Origin: Aquimarina atlantica
GTDB lineage: Bacteria; Bacteroidota; Bacteroidia; Flavobacteriales; Flavobacteriaceae
Assembly (NCBI RefSeq): GCF_000626715.1
Contig: NZ_AQRA01000008.1
Coordinates: forward strand, 62,001 to 126,000
Length of the DNA: 64,000 bases
Reading direction: 5' to 3'
Of the stretch, positions 28,163 through 37,619 are shown one piece after another. The position numbers and the translations under genes were made by a program. The notes under the pieces are model-generated. The model searched no databases. It saw nothing but the letters and a program-made list of their open reading frames with translations, and was not told the origin of the DNA. Positions within the stretch are counted from its first letter, which is position 1. Each line of letters begins with the position of its first letter.

Positions 28163-28663
28163 ATGGAGAAGTTAATAAATGATTTTTCGTTTGGTCTGTT
28201 TTTCTGGCAGATTTTAATCTTTGTAGGTTTACTATTATTATTAAGAAAATTTGCATGGAAACCTATTTTAGAGGCTGTTAGTAATCGTGAAGAAGGAATC
28301 AAAAATGCATTAGAATCTGCTGAAGAAGCAAGAAAAGAAATGCAAAACCTTCAGGCTGATAATGAGCGCATCTTAAATGAGGCTAGAGCAGAACGAGATG
28401 GGATGCTTAAAGAAGCTAGACAGCTTAAAGAAAATATGATTGCAGATGCAAAGTCTGAAGCGCAGGCAGAAGCCGATAAAATTGTAGCACAGGCACAAGC
28501 TACTATTGCTAGCGAGAAAAAGGCCGCAATTGCAGATCTTAAGAATCAGGTAGCAGGACTTTCTGTAGAGATTGCAGAAAAAGTAGTAAGAAAAGAATTA
28601 TCTGGCAAAGGAAAACAACTAGAATTAGTTGAGTCTATGTTAGAGGACGTTACTTTAAATTAA
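28163..28663 (+). CDS. atpF: ATP synthase Fo subunit b
   Basis: 166 residues. One N-terminal membrane helix (FFWQILIFVGLLLLLRKFAW) is followed by a long charged coiled coil (about 40-150) rich in Glu, Ala and Lys. Subunit b dimers form the peripheral stalk joining Fo to F1 through subunit delta, whose gene starts five bases downstream. Length and layout are normal. Confidence 0.95.
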   Translation: MEKLINDFSFGLFFWQILIFVGLLLLLRKFAWKPILEAVSNREEGIKNALESAEEARKEMQNLQADNERILNEARAERDGMLKEARQLKENMIADAKSEAQAEADKIVAQAQATIASEKKAAIADLKNQVAGLSVEIAEKVVRKELSGKGKQLELVESMLEDVTLN

Positions 28664-28668
28664 ACTAA

Positions 28669-29196
28669 ATGAGTAGAGCAGCAATACGTTATGCTAAAGC
28701 AGTTTTGAGTTTAGCTCAGGATAAAAAAGCTACAGAAGATGTTCAGAAGGATATGCAAAGTATTATCGCAACAATTAGCGATAGCGCCGAGCTCAGAATG
28801 GTGTTAAATAGTCCGTTGATCAAAAGTGAAGTAAAACTTGCTTCATTGCGTGAGATCTTTAAGAATACTGGTGAGATTACACAAAAACTTTTTGATGTAT
28901 TAATCGAAAATAAAAGAGTACATCTATTAAATGATGTAGCTAAGCAATATAGTGTTTTGTTTGATAAGTTAAATAACACTCAGATTGCAAAAGTAACTAC
29001 AGCAGTACCATTAGACAAAGGGTTAAGTGCTAAAGTTTTGGCCAAGATTAAAGAATTAACAGGTAACGAAGCTACAATAGAAAATGTAATCGATGAAAGT
29101 ATTATCGGTGGGTTTATTCTTAGAGTAGGTGATTTACAGTATAATGCAAGTATAGCAAATAAGCTTACAAACTTAAGAAGAGAATTAAGTAATTAA
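28669..29196 (+). CDS. atpH: ATP synthase F1 subunit delta
   Basis: 175 residues, an OSCP/delta protein: a helical N-terminal domain (RYAKAVLSLAQD) and the C-terminal signature IIGGFILRVGDLQYNASI. It caps F1 and holds subunit b. It lies between atpF and atpA in the standard order. Confidence 0.94.
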   Translation: MSRAAIRYAKAVLSLAQDKKATEDVQKDMQSIIATISDSAELRMVLNSPLIKSEVKLASLREIFKNTGEITQKLFDVLIENKRVHLLNDVAKQYSVLFDKLNNTQIAKVTTAVPLDKGLSAKVLAKIKELTGNEATIENVIDESIIGGFILRVGDLQYNASIANKLTNLRRELSN

Positions 29197-29264
29197 TACA
29201 TACGTTTATAAATTTAATAATAAGAGGATGAGTGTTTATACTCTTTCTTTCAAACTATTATAAA

Positions 29265-30845
29265 ATGGCAGAAGTGAATCCTGCTGAAGTATCAGCAATA
29301 TTAAAACAACAATTATCTGGATTTGAAGCATCAGCTTCATTAGAAGAGGTAGGAACAGTATTACAAATAGGGGATGGTATCGCTCGTGTATACGGATTGT
29401 CTAATGCTCAATATGGAGAATTAGTACAATTCGAATCTGGTTTAGAAGGTATCGTACTTAACTTAGAAGAAGATAATGTTGGGGTAGTACTTTTAGGTTC
29501 TTCAACCGAAGTTAAAGAAGGTGCAACTGTAAAACGTACACAACGTATCGCATCTATTAATGTTGGAGAAGGAATCGTAGGTCGTGTAGTGGATACATTG
29601 GGTAACCCTATCGATGGTAAAGGTGCAATCGAAGGAGAAACTTTCGAAATGCCATTAGAGCGTAAAGCTCCTGGTGTAGTTTTTCGTCAACCAGTAAACG
29701 AACCTCTTCAGACAGGGATCAAGTCTATCGATGCGATGGTACCAGTAGGACGAGGACAACGTGAATTAGTTATTGGCGACCGTCAGACAGGTAAAACAAC
29801 GGTATGTATTGATACTATTCTTAATCAAAAAGAATTTTATGATGCTGGTGAGCCAGTATACTGTATCTATGTTGCCATTGGGCAAAAAGCATCTACAGTA
29901 GCAGGTATCGCAAAAGTATTAGAAGATAAAGGAGCAATGGCATATACAACTATTGTAGCGGCTAATGCTTCTGACCCTGCTCCAATGCAGGTATATGCTC
30001 CATTTGCGGGTGCGGCTATCGGAGAATATTTCCGAGATACAGGACGTCCTGCATTAATTATTTATGATGATTTATCAAAACAAGCGGTAGCATATCGTGA
30101 AGTATCTTTATTATTACGTCGTCCACCAGGTCGTGAGGCGTATCCTGGAGACGTTTTCTATCTTCACTCTAGATTATTAGAGCGTTCTGCAAAAGTAATT
30201 GCAGATGATACTATTGCTAAAGATATGAATGACCTTCCTGATTCTTTAAAAGATAAAGTAAAAGGAGGAGGATCATTAACTGCATTACCAATTATCGAAA
30301 CGCAAGCAGGTGATGTATCTGCATATATTCCTACAAACGTAATTTCGATTACAGATGGTCAGATATTCTTAACATCAGACTTATTTAACTCTGGTGTACG
30401 TCCGGCAATTAATGTAGGTATTTCTGTATCTCGTGTGGGTGGATCTGCACAGATTAAGTCTATGAAAAAAGTAGCAGGTACATTAAAACTTGATCAGGCA
30501 CAGTTTCGTGAACTAGAAGCATTTGCCAAGTTTGGATCTGACCTTGATGCAGCTACCTTAAACGTAATCGAAAAAGGAAAACGTAACGTAGAGATTCTTA
30601 AGCAAGCGCAAAATGATCCATATACTGTAGAAGATCAGATTGCAATTATCTATGCAGGTTCTAAGAACTTACTGAAAGATGTACCGGTAGATAAAGTAAA
30701 AGAATTTGAAAGTGATTATATAGAATATCTTAATGCCAAGCATAGAGATACACTAGATACTTTAAAAGCAGGAAAATTAACAGACGAGGTAATCGATGTG
30801 TTAATGGCTGCTTGTAAAGAAATTTCAGCAAAATATAAAAACTAG
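29265..30845 (+). CDS. atpA: ATP synthase F1 subunit alpha
   Basis: 526 residues from the ATG at 29265, chosen over an upstream in-frame GTG (29232) because [10 protein letters not shown] is the usual Bacteroidota start. It has a beta-barrel N-terminus, a nucleotide-binding domain with P-loop GDRQTGKTT (171-179) and a helical C-terminal domain. The family signature [13 protein letters not shown] is present. It forms the F1 hexamer with beta; the beta gene is not in this window. A strong stem-loop lies just downstream. Confidence 0.97.
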   Translation: MAEVNPAEVSAILKQQLSGFEASASLEEVGTVLQIGDGIARVYGLSNAQYGELVQFESGLEGIVLNLEEDNVGVVLLGSSTEVKEGATVKRTQRIASINVGEGIVGRVVDTLGNPIDGKGAIEGETFEMPLERKAPGVVFRQPVNEPLQTGIKSIDAMVPVGRGQRELVIGDRQTGKTTVCIDTILNQKEFYDAGEPVYCIYVAIGQKASTVAGIAKVLEDKGAMAYTTIVAANASDPAPMQVYAPFAGAAIGEYFRDTGRPALIIYDDLSKQAVAYREVSLLLRRPPGREAYPGDVFYLHSRLLERSAKVIADDTIAKDMNDLPDSLKDKVKGGGSLTALPIIETQAGDVSAYIPTNVISITDGQIFLTSDLFNSGVRPAINVGISVSRVGGSAQIKSMKKVAGTLKLDQAQFRELEAFAKFGSDLDAATLNVIEKGKRNVEILKQAQNDPYTVEDQIAIIYAGSKNLLKDVPVDKVKEFESDYIEYLNAKHRDTLDTLKAGKLTDEVIDVLMAACKEISAKYKN

Positions 30846-30851
30846 TATTAG

Positions 30852-30884
30852 AGTACAGCGTATTAGGTTCTAATACGCTGTACT
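30852..30884 (+). promoter_or_regulatory. Stem-loop between atpA and atpG
   Basis: A perfect 14-bp stem (AGTACAGCGTATTA/TAATACGCTGTACT) with a 5-base loop begins seven bases after the atpA stop. The following bases (TAATAAAATAAAG) are not a U-run. As with the atpE hairpin, it may stabilise upstream mRNA or reduce read-through, matching the 3 alpha : 1 gamma stoichiometry. Confidence 0.65.
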
Positions 30885-30968
30885 TAATAAAATAAAGTTT
30901 ACTATTTAGAATGGTGTTGATCTAGAAAGTACTCATTACTAACTACTCAATACTCAATACTAAGAAAA

Positions 30969-31829
30969 ATGGCAAATTTAAAAGAATTACGTAGTAGAAT
31001 TACCTCTGTATCTTCAACGATGCAAATTACAAGTGCCATGAAAATGGTATCTGCAGCAAAGTTGAATAAGGCACAGATGGCAATTACTGCAATGCGTCCT
31101 TATGCAGATAAACTTACCGAGTTATTACAAAACTTAAGTGCTTCGCTAGAAGGAGATAGTGCAAGTGCATATGCAGAAGAACGTGAAGTAAATAAAGTAT
31201 TGATAGTAGCAATTGCTTCTAATAGAGGTTTAGCTGGTGCTTTTAACTCTAATATTGTTAAAGCTGTAAGAGAGTTATCTCAAAATGAATATGCAGGTAA
31301 GCAAGTAGATTTTGTTACTATAGGTAAAAAAGTTAATGATGTTGTTTCAAAAACACATACAGTAGTAGCAAATAAAAGCTCGGTGTATGATGATCTTACC
31401 TTTGCTAATGTAGCAGATATCGCCGAAGAACTTATGGAGTTATTTACTAATGGTTCTTGCGATAAGATTGTTATTGTGTATAATAAATTTAGAAATGCAG
31501 CATCTCAGGATGTTACTACAGAGCAATTCTTACCAATTGTACCAATAGAAAGTGATAAGAATGTAAATCTAGATTATATCTTCGAACCTTCTAAAGAAGA
31601 AATTGTAGAGCAATTAATTCCTAAATCACTTAAGACGCAATTGTATAAAGCAATACGAGATTCATTTGCATCAGAACATGGAGCACGTATGACAGCCATG
31701 CATAAAGCAACAGATAATGCTACAGAGCTTAGAGATGCGCTTAAATTGTCGTATAACAAAGCAAGACAAGCTTCTATTACTAATGAGATTCTAGAAATTG
31801 TTGGTGGTGCCGAAGCTTTAAATAACTAA
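30969..31829 (+). CDS. atpG: ATP synthase F1 subunit gamma
   Basis: 286 residues. The N-terminal helix LKELRSRITSVSSTMQITSAMKMVSAAKL and the C-terminal TDNATELRDALKLSYNKARQASITNEILEIVGGA form the coiled-coil rotor shaft. It links the c-ring to F1. It is the last gene of the operon and is followed by an intrinsic terminator; beta and epsilon genes do not follow. Confidence 0.96.
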   Translation: MANLKELRSRITSVSSTMQITSAMKMVSAAKLNKAQMAITAMRPYADKLTELLQNLSASLEGDSASAYAEEREVNKVLIVAIASNRGLAGAFNSNIVKAVRELSQNEYAGKQVDFVTIGKKVNDVVSKTHTVVANKSSVYDDLTFANVADIAEELMELFTNGSCDKIVIVYNKFRNAASQDVTTEQFLPIVPIESDKNVNLDYIFEPSKEEIVEQLIPKSLKTQLYKAIRDSFASEHGARMTAMHKATDNATELRDALKLSYNKARQASITNEILEIVGGAEALNN

Positions 31830-31880
31830 TTACAATTTGATATAAATTCTGCCTGGCCAGAGTTATCATAATAAAATACC

Positions 31881-31910
31881 AAAACCTCATAAGAAAACTT
31901 ATGAGGTTTT
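31881..31910 (+). terminator. Intrinsic terminator of the atp operon
   Basis: A 13-bp stem (AAAACCTCATAAG/CTTATGAGGTTTT) with an AAAA loop is followed by a T-rich run. It lies about 50 bases after atpG. Confidence 0.88.
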
Positions 31911-32021
31911 TTGTTTTTTCAATTGGTATTTTGCCTATTTCCCTATCTTTAGCGAAACTAAAATTACCAGAACTATTGTTTTTGGTATCAATTTTGTTTT
32001 TCAATATTTAAAATATCAAAA

Positions 32022-32522
32022 ATGATAAATTTGAGAACAATAAGTACAACAATTGGTATTTTGTTAATACTGATTACACATACACAATGTGCCAGCAGTC
32101 AGCAAATAGATATGAAAACTCCAATAGTTATTAAAGATGTTTATTTTCAGAAATGGGTAGCCGGGGTTGAAGGCGGCGGTTCTGGTTTTATGTTGTATAT
32201 AGAAGTTAATTCGACATCAGATGTGCAATTAGAGTATGCTTATTTTAAAGGGAAAAAGATAGAACTGGGGCATAAAACCAGCGAACTTGTATATGTAGGC
32301 CATCATACTTACCCTCCTAGAAGGCAAGATCTGATTATGAGTGATGATCCTAAGAAAGAGTTTAAGAACCAGTTACCTGCAGTTGAAAAAAAACCTCTTT
32401 TCGAACTTAAAGATAATGAGTGCATTGTTGCGTATACCAAAAAAGGTAAAAAAGGGTATTTTAAATTAAATAATGTACCCGAAAAAGAATTGCAAGCGTA
32501 TCCGAGTAGAAAGAGTCAGTAA
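32022..32522 (+). CDS. Hypothetical lipoprotein
   Basis: 166 residues, no family recognised. A lipoprotein signal ends at about Cys24 (THTQC). The mature part is beta-rich and opens with KTPIVIKDVYFQKWVAGVEGGGSG, then a basic middle containing HHTYPPRRQDLIMSDDP. The fold suggests a small immunoglobulin-like or sandwich domain, but this is a guess. A TATCTTTAGC sequence about 75 bases upstream resembles a -7 promoter element with one mismatch. It stands alone between the atp operon and an aminopeptidase gene. Confidence 0.72.
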   Translation: MINLRTISTTIGILLILITHTQCASSQQIDMKTPIVIKDVYFQKWVAGVEGGGSGFMLYIEVNSTSDVQLEYAYFKGKKIELGHKTSELVYVGHHTYPPRRQDLIMSDDPKKEFKNQLPAVEKKPLFELKDNECIVAYTKKGKKGYFKLNNVPEKELQAYPSRKSQ

Positions 32523-32635
32523 ATTATAAAGAAAAACTAGTCATATATTGGTGTATTTAGAGAAACAATGCATGACAAGAAATGCTGTTTTTGAATAAAA
32601 GAGAATAATCAACATTGTAAATTTATAAATAGGAA

Positions 32636-34510
32636 ATGAAAAAAGTAATTACTTTATTGGTGTGCGCAACACTAATGTTAGGAAGTTGTGCCGATGCTAA
32701 AAAAGAAAAAACAGAATTGAAAAAGGAAGCTTCTTTACCTAAGTATGAAGAAGAACCGCATTCTTTTGCACAACCAAATAAAGCTGCGATAAAACATTTA
32801 GATTTAGATATAGATGTTGATTTTGAAAAAGAAATCATTAATGGAAGTGCTACGTATCAAATAGAAAACAACAACGCTTCAGAAATAGTTTTGGATGTTA
32901 AATTTTTGGAAATTGAAAATGTACAGGCAGATGGGGTTGATACCAAGTTTGTATTAGGAAGTTTTGATGAATACATGGGACAACCACTAAAAATTGATAT
33001 TCAAAACACCACAAAAACAATAACTATTCAATATAAAACCACCAATAAAACTGAAGCATTACAATGGTTAAATCCTCAACAAACCGCAGATAAAACACAT
33101 CCTTTCTTATTTACTCAGGGGCAGGCAATATTGACCAGGACCTGGATTCCTATACAAGATAGTCCGCAGATAAGAATAACGTACAATGCTACAGTAAATG
33201 TTCCTGCAGGTTTGATGGCAGTGATGAGTGCAGAAAACCCAAAAGAGAAAGCAGAAAACGGAGAGTATCGATTTAGAATGAAACAACCTATTTCTCCGTA
33301 TCTCATTGCACTTGCGGTTGGGGATATTGAGTATAAGGCGATTAGTAATAGAACAGGAGTTTATGCAGAGAAATCTATGGTAGATGCCGTTCATAATGAG
33401 TTTTCGGATATGGAAAAAATGGTTGTTGCAGCCGAAAAGTTATATGGAAAATATGCCTGGGAGCAATTTGATGTAATTGTATTACCGCCAAGTTTTCCTT
33501 TTGGAGGAATGGAAAACCCACGTTTAACTTTTGCTACTCCTACACTAATAGCCGGAGATAAAAGTTTAACATCTGTTATAGCACATGAATTGGCACATTC
33601 CTGGTCAGGGAATTTAGTTACTAATTCAACCTGGGATGATTTTTGGCTTAATGAAGGATTTACAGTTTATTTTGAAACCCGTATAATGGAAGAATTGTAT
33701 GGAGTCGACAGAGCAAATATGTTAGCATTAATTAGTAGACAAAGTTTAGATGATGAAATAGAGGGTTTTAAAGCTACACCAAATGAGACTAAATTAAAAC
33801 TGAACTTAAAAGGACGTAATCCTGATGATGGTATGAATAGTATTGCTTATGAGAAAGGATACTTGTTTTTAAGAACATTAGAAGAAACAGTGGGGCGTGA
33901 AAAATTCGATACATTCCTTAACAATTACTTTCAAACGCATGCCTTTTCTACCATAAGTACAGAGAAATTTATTGTTTTTCTGAATGAAAATTTATTGAGT
34001 AAAGAGAACATTAAATTTAATACCGATGAGTGGATTTATAAAGCAGGTGTTCCGGATAATGAAGCTGTTGCAAAATCAGACAAATTTGATAAGGTCTTAG
34101 AAGCATTAACACAATTTATTGCAAATAATAAGGTAGATGTAAAAATTACCGAAAATTGGACAACTCAGGAGTGGGTATATTTTGTTCGTAATTTTCCAAA
34201 AGATATAAATAAAAAGCATTTAGCCATGTTTGATGATGCTTTTAATCTAACGAATGCTACCAATTCTTATATCGCAATGGTTTGGTATGAACAATCAATA
34301 AATTATGATTACCATGGTAATGATGTAGATAAAAAAATTGAAGATTTTCTTATTACTGTAGGACGTCGTTGGTACGTTTCTACTATTTTTAAGGCATATC
34401 AACAAAACAATAAAACAAAAGAAGCATTACTTATTTATGAGAAAGCTCGACCAAACTATCATTCTGTTACTATAAATACTATTGATGATATTTTAGGGAT
34501 TAAGAGCTAG
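32636..34510 (+). CDS. M1-family aminopeptidase (lipoprotein)
   Basis: 624 residues. A lipoprotein signal ends at Cys18 (LMLGSC). The gluzincin site is complete: HELAH at 317-321 with the third zinc ligand Glu340 in WLNEGFTVYFE, and the substrate-binding GGMEN at 290-294. The C-terminal third is helical, as in leukotriene A4 hydrolase-like members. It cleaves N-terminal residues from peptides, here probably anchored in the envelope for peptide nutrition. Its gene is monocistronic by spacing. Confidence 0.93.
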   Translation: MKKVITLLVCATLMLGSCADAKKEKTELKKEASLPKYEEEPHSFAQPNKAAIKHLDLDIDVDFEKEIINGSATYQIENNNASEIVLDVKFLEIENVQADGVDTKFVLGSFDEYMGQPLKIDIQNTTKTITIQYKTTNKTEALQWLNPQQTADKTHPFLFTQGQAILTRTWIPIQDSPQIRITYNATVNVPAGLMAVMSAENPKEKAENGEYRFRMKQPISPYLIALAVGDIEYKAISNRTGVYAEKSMVDAVHNEFSDMEKMVVAAEKLYGKYAWEQFDVIVLPPSFPFGGMENPRLTFATPTLIAGDKSLTSVIAHELAHSWSGNLVTNSTWDDFWLNEGFTVYFETRIMEELYGVDRANMLALISRQSLDDEIEGFKATPNETKLKLNLKGRNPDDGMNSIAYEKGYLFLRTLEETVGREKFDTFLNNYFQTHAFSTISTEKFIVFLNENLLSKENIKFNTDEWIYKAGVPDNEAVAKSDKFDKVLEALTQFIANNKVDVKITENWTTQEWVYFVRNFPKDINKKHLAMFDDAFNLTNATNSYIAMVWYEQSINYDYHGNDVDKKIEDFLITVGRRWYVSTIFKAYQQNNKTKEALLIYEKARPNYHSVTINTIDDILGIKS

Positions 34511-34570
34511 TTTGTTGGTAAAAACGTAAGACAAAAAATTGTATTTTTATAGTTATAAGGACACCACCAA

Positions 34571-36025
34571 TTGAGCATATTTCAAAAACTCTTTAAGCAA
34601 ACTTTTATTTATGGGCTGGCAACAGTGCTTCCGCGTATGTTGTCTTTTCTTTTGGTAATCGTTCATACCAAATATCTAGAAGGCCCTATATCTTATGGTA
34701 GAGTAACTATACTATTTTCATGGATCATAGTGTTTAATGTTATTTTGGCTTATGGAATGGAGACCTCTTTTTTTAGATTTTTAAATTTAGATAAATATAA
34801 AAACAATGTAACTAGCACCTCTGCAATTTCTATAGTAGTCTCTACAATAATTTTTGCAATAGTAGCATTCATAGCACAAGATCAAATATCAACTTTAATA
34901 GGTGTCAAAACTGAGTTTTTGATATACGTGATTTGGATTCTGGTATTAGATGCCTTGGTTATCATTCCTTTTGCCAATTTAAGAGCTTTAGAAAGACCTA
35001 TTCGTTATGCTTTTATTAAGACTGTTAATGTTATAATATATGCATCTTTAAATGTGTTTTTCCTTATATTTCTTGGTGATCTTTCAACAGAAATAGAATG
35101 GCTTCAGATAATTTATAAAGAAGATTTTCAAGTACAGTATATTTTTCTTTCTAATGTAATTGCCAGTGGAGTAACATTATTGTTAATGTTACCTTTCTAT
35201 ATCAAGATTGATTATCGATTTGATAAAGAACTATGGCATAAGATGTTATTATACGGGTCTCCAATTTTAGTTTCTGGTCTAGCCTTTGCTATTAATGAAC
35301 ATTTTGACAAAATACTATTAGAATGGATATTGGGTAAGAAAGAAGGATTGTTTGACTCTGGAGCATATTCTGCTTGCTATAAACTAGCCCTTTTTATGAC
35401 ATTATTTGCTACAGCTTTCAGAATGGGAATCGAACCATTCTTTTTTAGTCATGCTAATGAAAAAGATGCACCCAAAACCTATGCAATAATAACTCAATAT
35501 TTTGTGATTTTTGGCTCTTTAATTTTAATCATTGTAATCACTTTTTCAAAATTTTTAAAGGAGTTTATGATTAAGAACCCAGAATATTGGGAAGCAATGA
35601 TTGTGGTTCCGATAATTTTATTAGCTAACCTCTGTCTTGGGATATACCATAACCTTTCTGTATGGTATAAAATTACAGATAGAACGAAGTTTGGAGCCTA
35701 TATTTCTGTTGTAGGGGCCATAATTACATTGGTGTTGAACTTTATTTTAATACCAAAATATAGTTATCTCGGATCAGCGATAGCAACATTGGCAGCTTAT
35801 GGATCTATGATGATGTTATCATGGTATTATGGCAAAAAATATTACCCCATTCCTTATAATCTTAAAAAGATAGGAATGTACCTTGTTGTATCCATTACCT
35901 TTTCGATTTTATCATTTTATGTTTTTGATAGTAATTATATAATTTCTATCCCGTTGTTACTTGGGTTTTTAGTAATTTTGTACGCCTCAGAAAAGAAAGA
36001 ATTAAAACAAATTTTAAAAAGATAA
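34571..36025 (+). CDS. Oligosaccharide flippase (Wzx-like, MATE/MVF superfamily)
   Basis: 484 residues with twelve to fourteen transmembrane helices. The N-terminus (FKQTFIYGLATVLPRMLSF) and the mid-protein SGAYSACYKLALFMTLF segment are typical of Bacteroidota polysaccharide flippases. It would move lipid-linked oligosaccharides across the inner membrane. TTG is the best start. It precedes dut and a sugar nucleotidyltransferase, an order I recall as common in Flavobacteriaceae, so it may serve a core envelope glycan rather than the capsule cluster at the left edge. Confidence 0.88.
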   Translation: MSIFQKLFKQTFIYGLATVLPRMLSFLLVIVHTKYLEGPISYGRVTILFSWIIVFNVILAYGMETSFFRFLNLDKYKNNVTSTSAISIVVSTIIFAIVAFIAQDQISTLIGVKTEFLIYVIWILVLDALVIIPFANLRALERPIRYAFIKTVNVIIYASLNVFFLIFLGDLSTEIEWLQIIYKEDFQVQYIFLSNVIASGVTLLLMLPFYIKIDYRFDKELWHKMLLYGSPILVSGLAFAINEHFDKILLEWILGKKEGLFDSGAYSACYKLALFMTLFATAFRMGIEPFFFSHANEKDAPKTYAIITQYFVIFGSLILIIVITFSKFLKEFMIKNPEYWEAMIVVPIILLANLCLGIYHNLSVWYKITDRTKFGAYISVVGAIITLVLNFILIPKYSYLGSAIATLAAYGSMMMLSWYYGKKYYPIPYNLKKIGMYLVVSITFSILSFYVFDSNYIISIPLLLGFLVILYASEKKELKQILKR

Positions 36026-36097
36026 GTCCGGTTAAAATTTTGGCTTTTAGTGCTTATAGCAAAGTAGTCTACTTTTACAGGATAATAAGATGTTAAT

Positions 36098-36532
36098 ATG
36101 CAGATAAAAATAATTAATCAATCAGCTCACGATCTACCTCATTATGAAACTATTGCTTCGGCAGGAATGGATCTAAGAGCACATATAACAGAATCAATAA
36201 CGCTAAAACCACTAGAACGTACCATTGTAAAAACCGGATTGTTTATAGAGTTACCAGTTGGGTATGAAGCACAAGTACGTCCGCGTAGTGGATTAGCAGC
36301 CAAAAAGGGAATTACAGTACTTAATGCACCAGGAACAATAGATGCAGATTACCGTGGAGAGATAGGAGTAATTTTAGTAAACCTGTCAAATGAAAATTTT
36401 ACTATTCAGAATGGAGAACGAATAGCCCAAATGGTAATTGCAAAACACGAGCGAGCAGAATGGATCGAAGTAACAGAATTGTCAGAAACAACTAGAGGAG
36501 AAGGGGGATTTGGAAGTACAGGAGTTAAATAA
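36098..36532 (+). CDS. dut: dUTP diphosphatase
   Basis: 144 residues, a trimeric dUTPase with all five motifs: [37 protein letters not shown] and the glycine-rich C-terminal [10 protein letters not shown]. It hydrolyses dUTP to dUMP, keeping uracil out of DNA and feeding dTMP synthesis. It starts about 70 bases after the flippase gene. Confidence 0.97.
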   Translation: MQIKIINQSAHDLPHYETIASAGMDLRAHITESITLKPLERTIVKTGLFIELPVGYEAQVRPRSGLAAKKGITVLNAPGTIDADYRGEIGVILVNLSNENFTIQNGERIAQMVIAKHERAEWIEVTELSETTRGEGGFGSTGVK

Positions 36533-36566
36533 AACAACAATCATCATAAAACCAATTTAAAGTCAC

Positions 36567-37583
36567 ATGAAAATTATAGTACCAATGGCAGGAAGAGGGT
36601 CGAGATTAAGACCTCATACGCTCACCGTTCCTAAACCATTAATTCCGGTTGCCGGAAAACCAATAGTACATCGGTTAGTATCTGATATTGCTAAAGTTTT
36701 AGGAGAACCAGTTGATGAAGTCGCCTTTGTATTAGGTGACCCTGCATTTTTTGGAGATGATGTAGTAGAAAGTTTAACCACATTAGCAGAAAGCCTGGGA
36801 GCAAAAGCATCTATTTATAGACAGGATCAACCCCTGGGAACAGGGCATGCTATTATGTGCGCCAAAGAATCTTTGTCTGGACCTGCAGTAATTGCTTATG
36901 CAGATACACTAATTAGAGCAGATTTTAATCTCGATAAAAACGCAGACTCTGTAATTTGGGTAAAGCAAGTAGATCACCCAGAAGCTTATGGTGTTGTAAA
37001 ACTAAATGATAATAATGAGATTGTAGAACTAGTAGAAAAACCAAAAGAGTTTGTATCTGACCTGGCAGTAATAGGGATATACTATTTTAAAGATGTGGGA
37101 GTTCTTAAAAACGAATTACAGTATGTTCTGGATAATAATATTATTAATGGGGGAGAATACCAGATTAATGATGGCATTAAAAGAATGATGAGTAATGGAA
37201 AAGTATTTGTAACCGGACAGGTAGATGAATGGATGGATTGCGGAAACAAAAATGTTACGGTAGAAACAAATACAAGAATGCTGGGGTTTTTACAAAAAGA
37301 TGGAGAACATTTGGTTAGTGATAAAGTTACTCAAGAAAACTCAACTGTTATCGCACCATGCTATTTGGGCGAAGGAGTAACGTTAAAAAATGCGACTATC
37401 GGGCCTAATGTTTCGATAGGAAATGGGTGTACAATCGAGAATGCAATAATCAAAAATAGTCTGATTCAGACCAAAACTGTCATAAAAAATGCTAACTTAG
37501 ACAATGCTATGATTGGAAACAATGCTGTTTATGATGGAAACTTCACTACAGTGAGTATTGGAGACTATTCTGTTTTGGAATAA
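36567..37583 (+). CDS. Sugar-1-phosphate nucleotidyltransferase
   Basis: 338 residues. An N-terminal nucleotidyltransferase fold opens with VPMAGRGSRLRPHTLTVPKP, the nucleotide-binding loop with its catalytic arginine and lysine, and has DQPLGTGHAIM and a YADTLI metal site. The C-terminal 80 residues form a left-handed beta-helix (GVTLKNATIGPNVSIGNGC). It makes an NDP-sugar, probably dTDP- or UDP-glucose type. The substrate is not settled by sequence. It follows dut by 34 bases and probably shares its transcript. Confidence 0.9.
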   Translation: MKIIVPMAGRGSRLRPHTLTVPKPLIPVAGKPIVHRLVSDIAKVLGEPVDEVAFVLGDPAFFGDDVVESLTTLAESLGAKASIYRQDQPLGTGHAIMCAKESLSGPAVIAYADTLIRADFNLDKNADSVIWVKQVDHPEAYGVVKLNDNNEIVELVEKPKEFVSDLAVIGIYYFKDVGVLKNELQYVLDNNIINGGEYQINDGIKRMMSNGKVFVTGQVDEWMDCGNKNVTVETNTRMLGFLQKDGEHLVSDKVTQENSTVIAPCYLGEGVTLKNATIGPNVSIGNGCTIENAIIKNSLIQTKTVIKNANLDNAMIGNNAVYDGNFTTVSIGDYSVLE

Positions 37584-37619
37584 TTTATGATGCAATACTA
37601 GTATTGCAGAACCCGGTTT

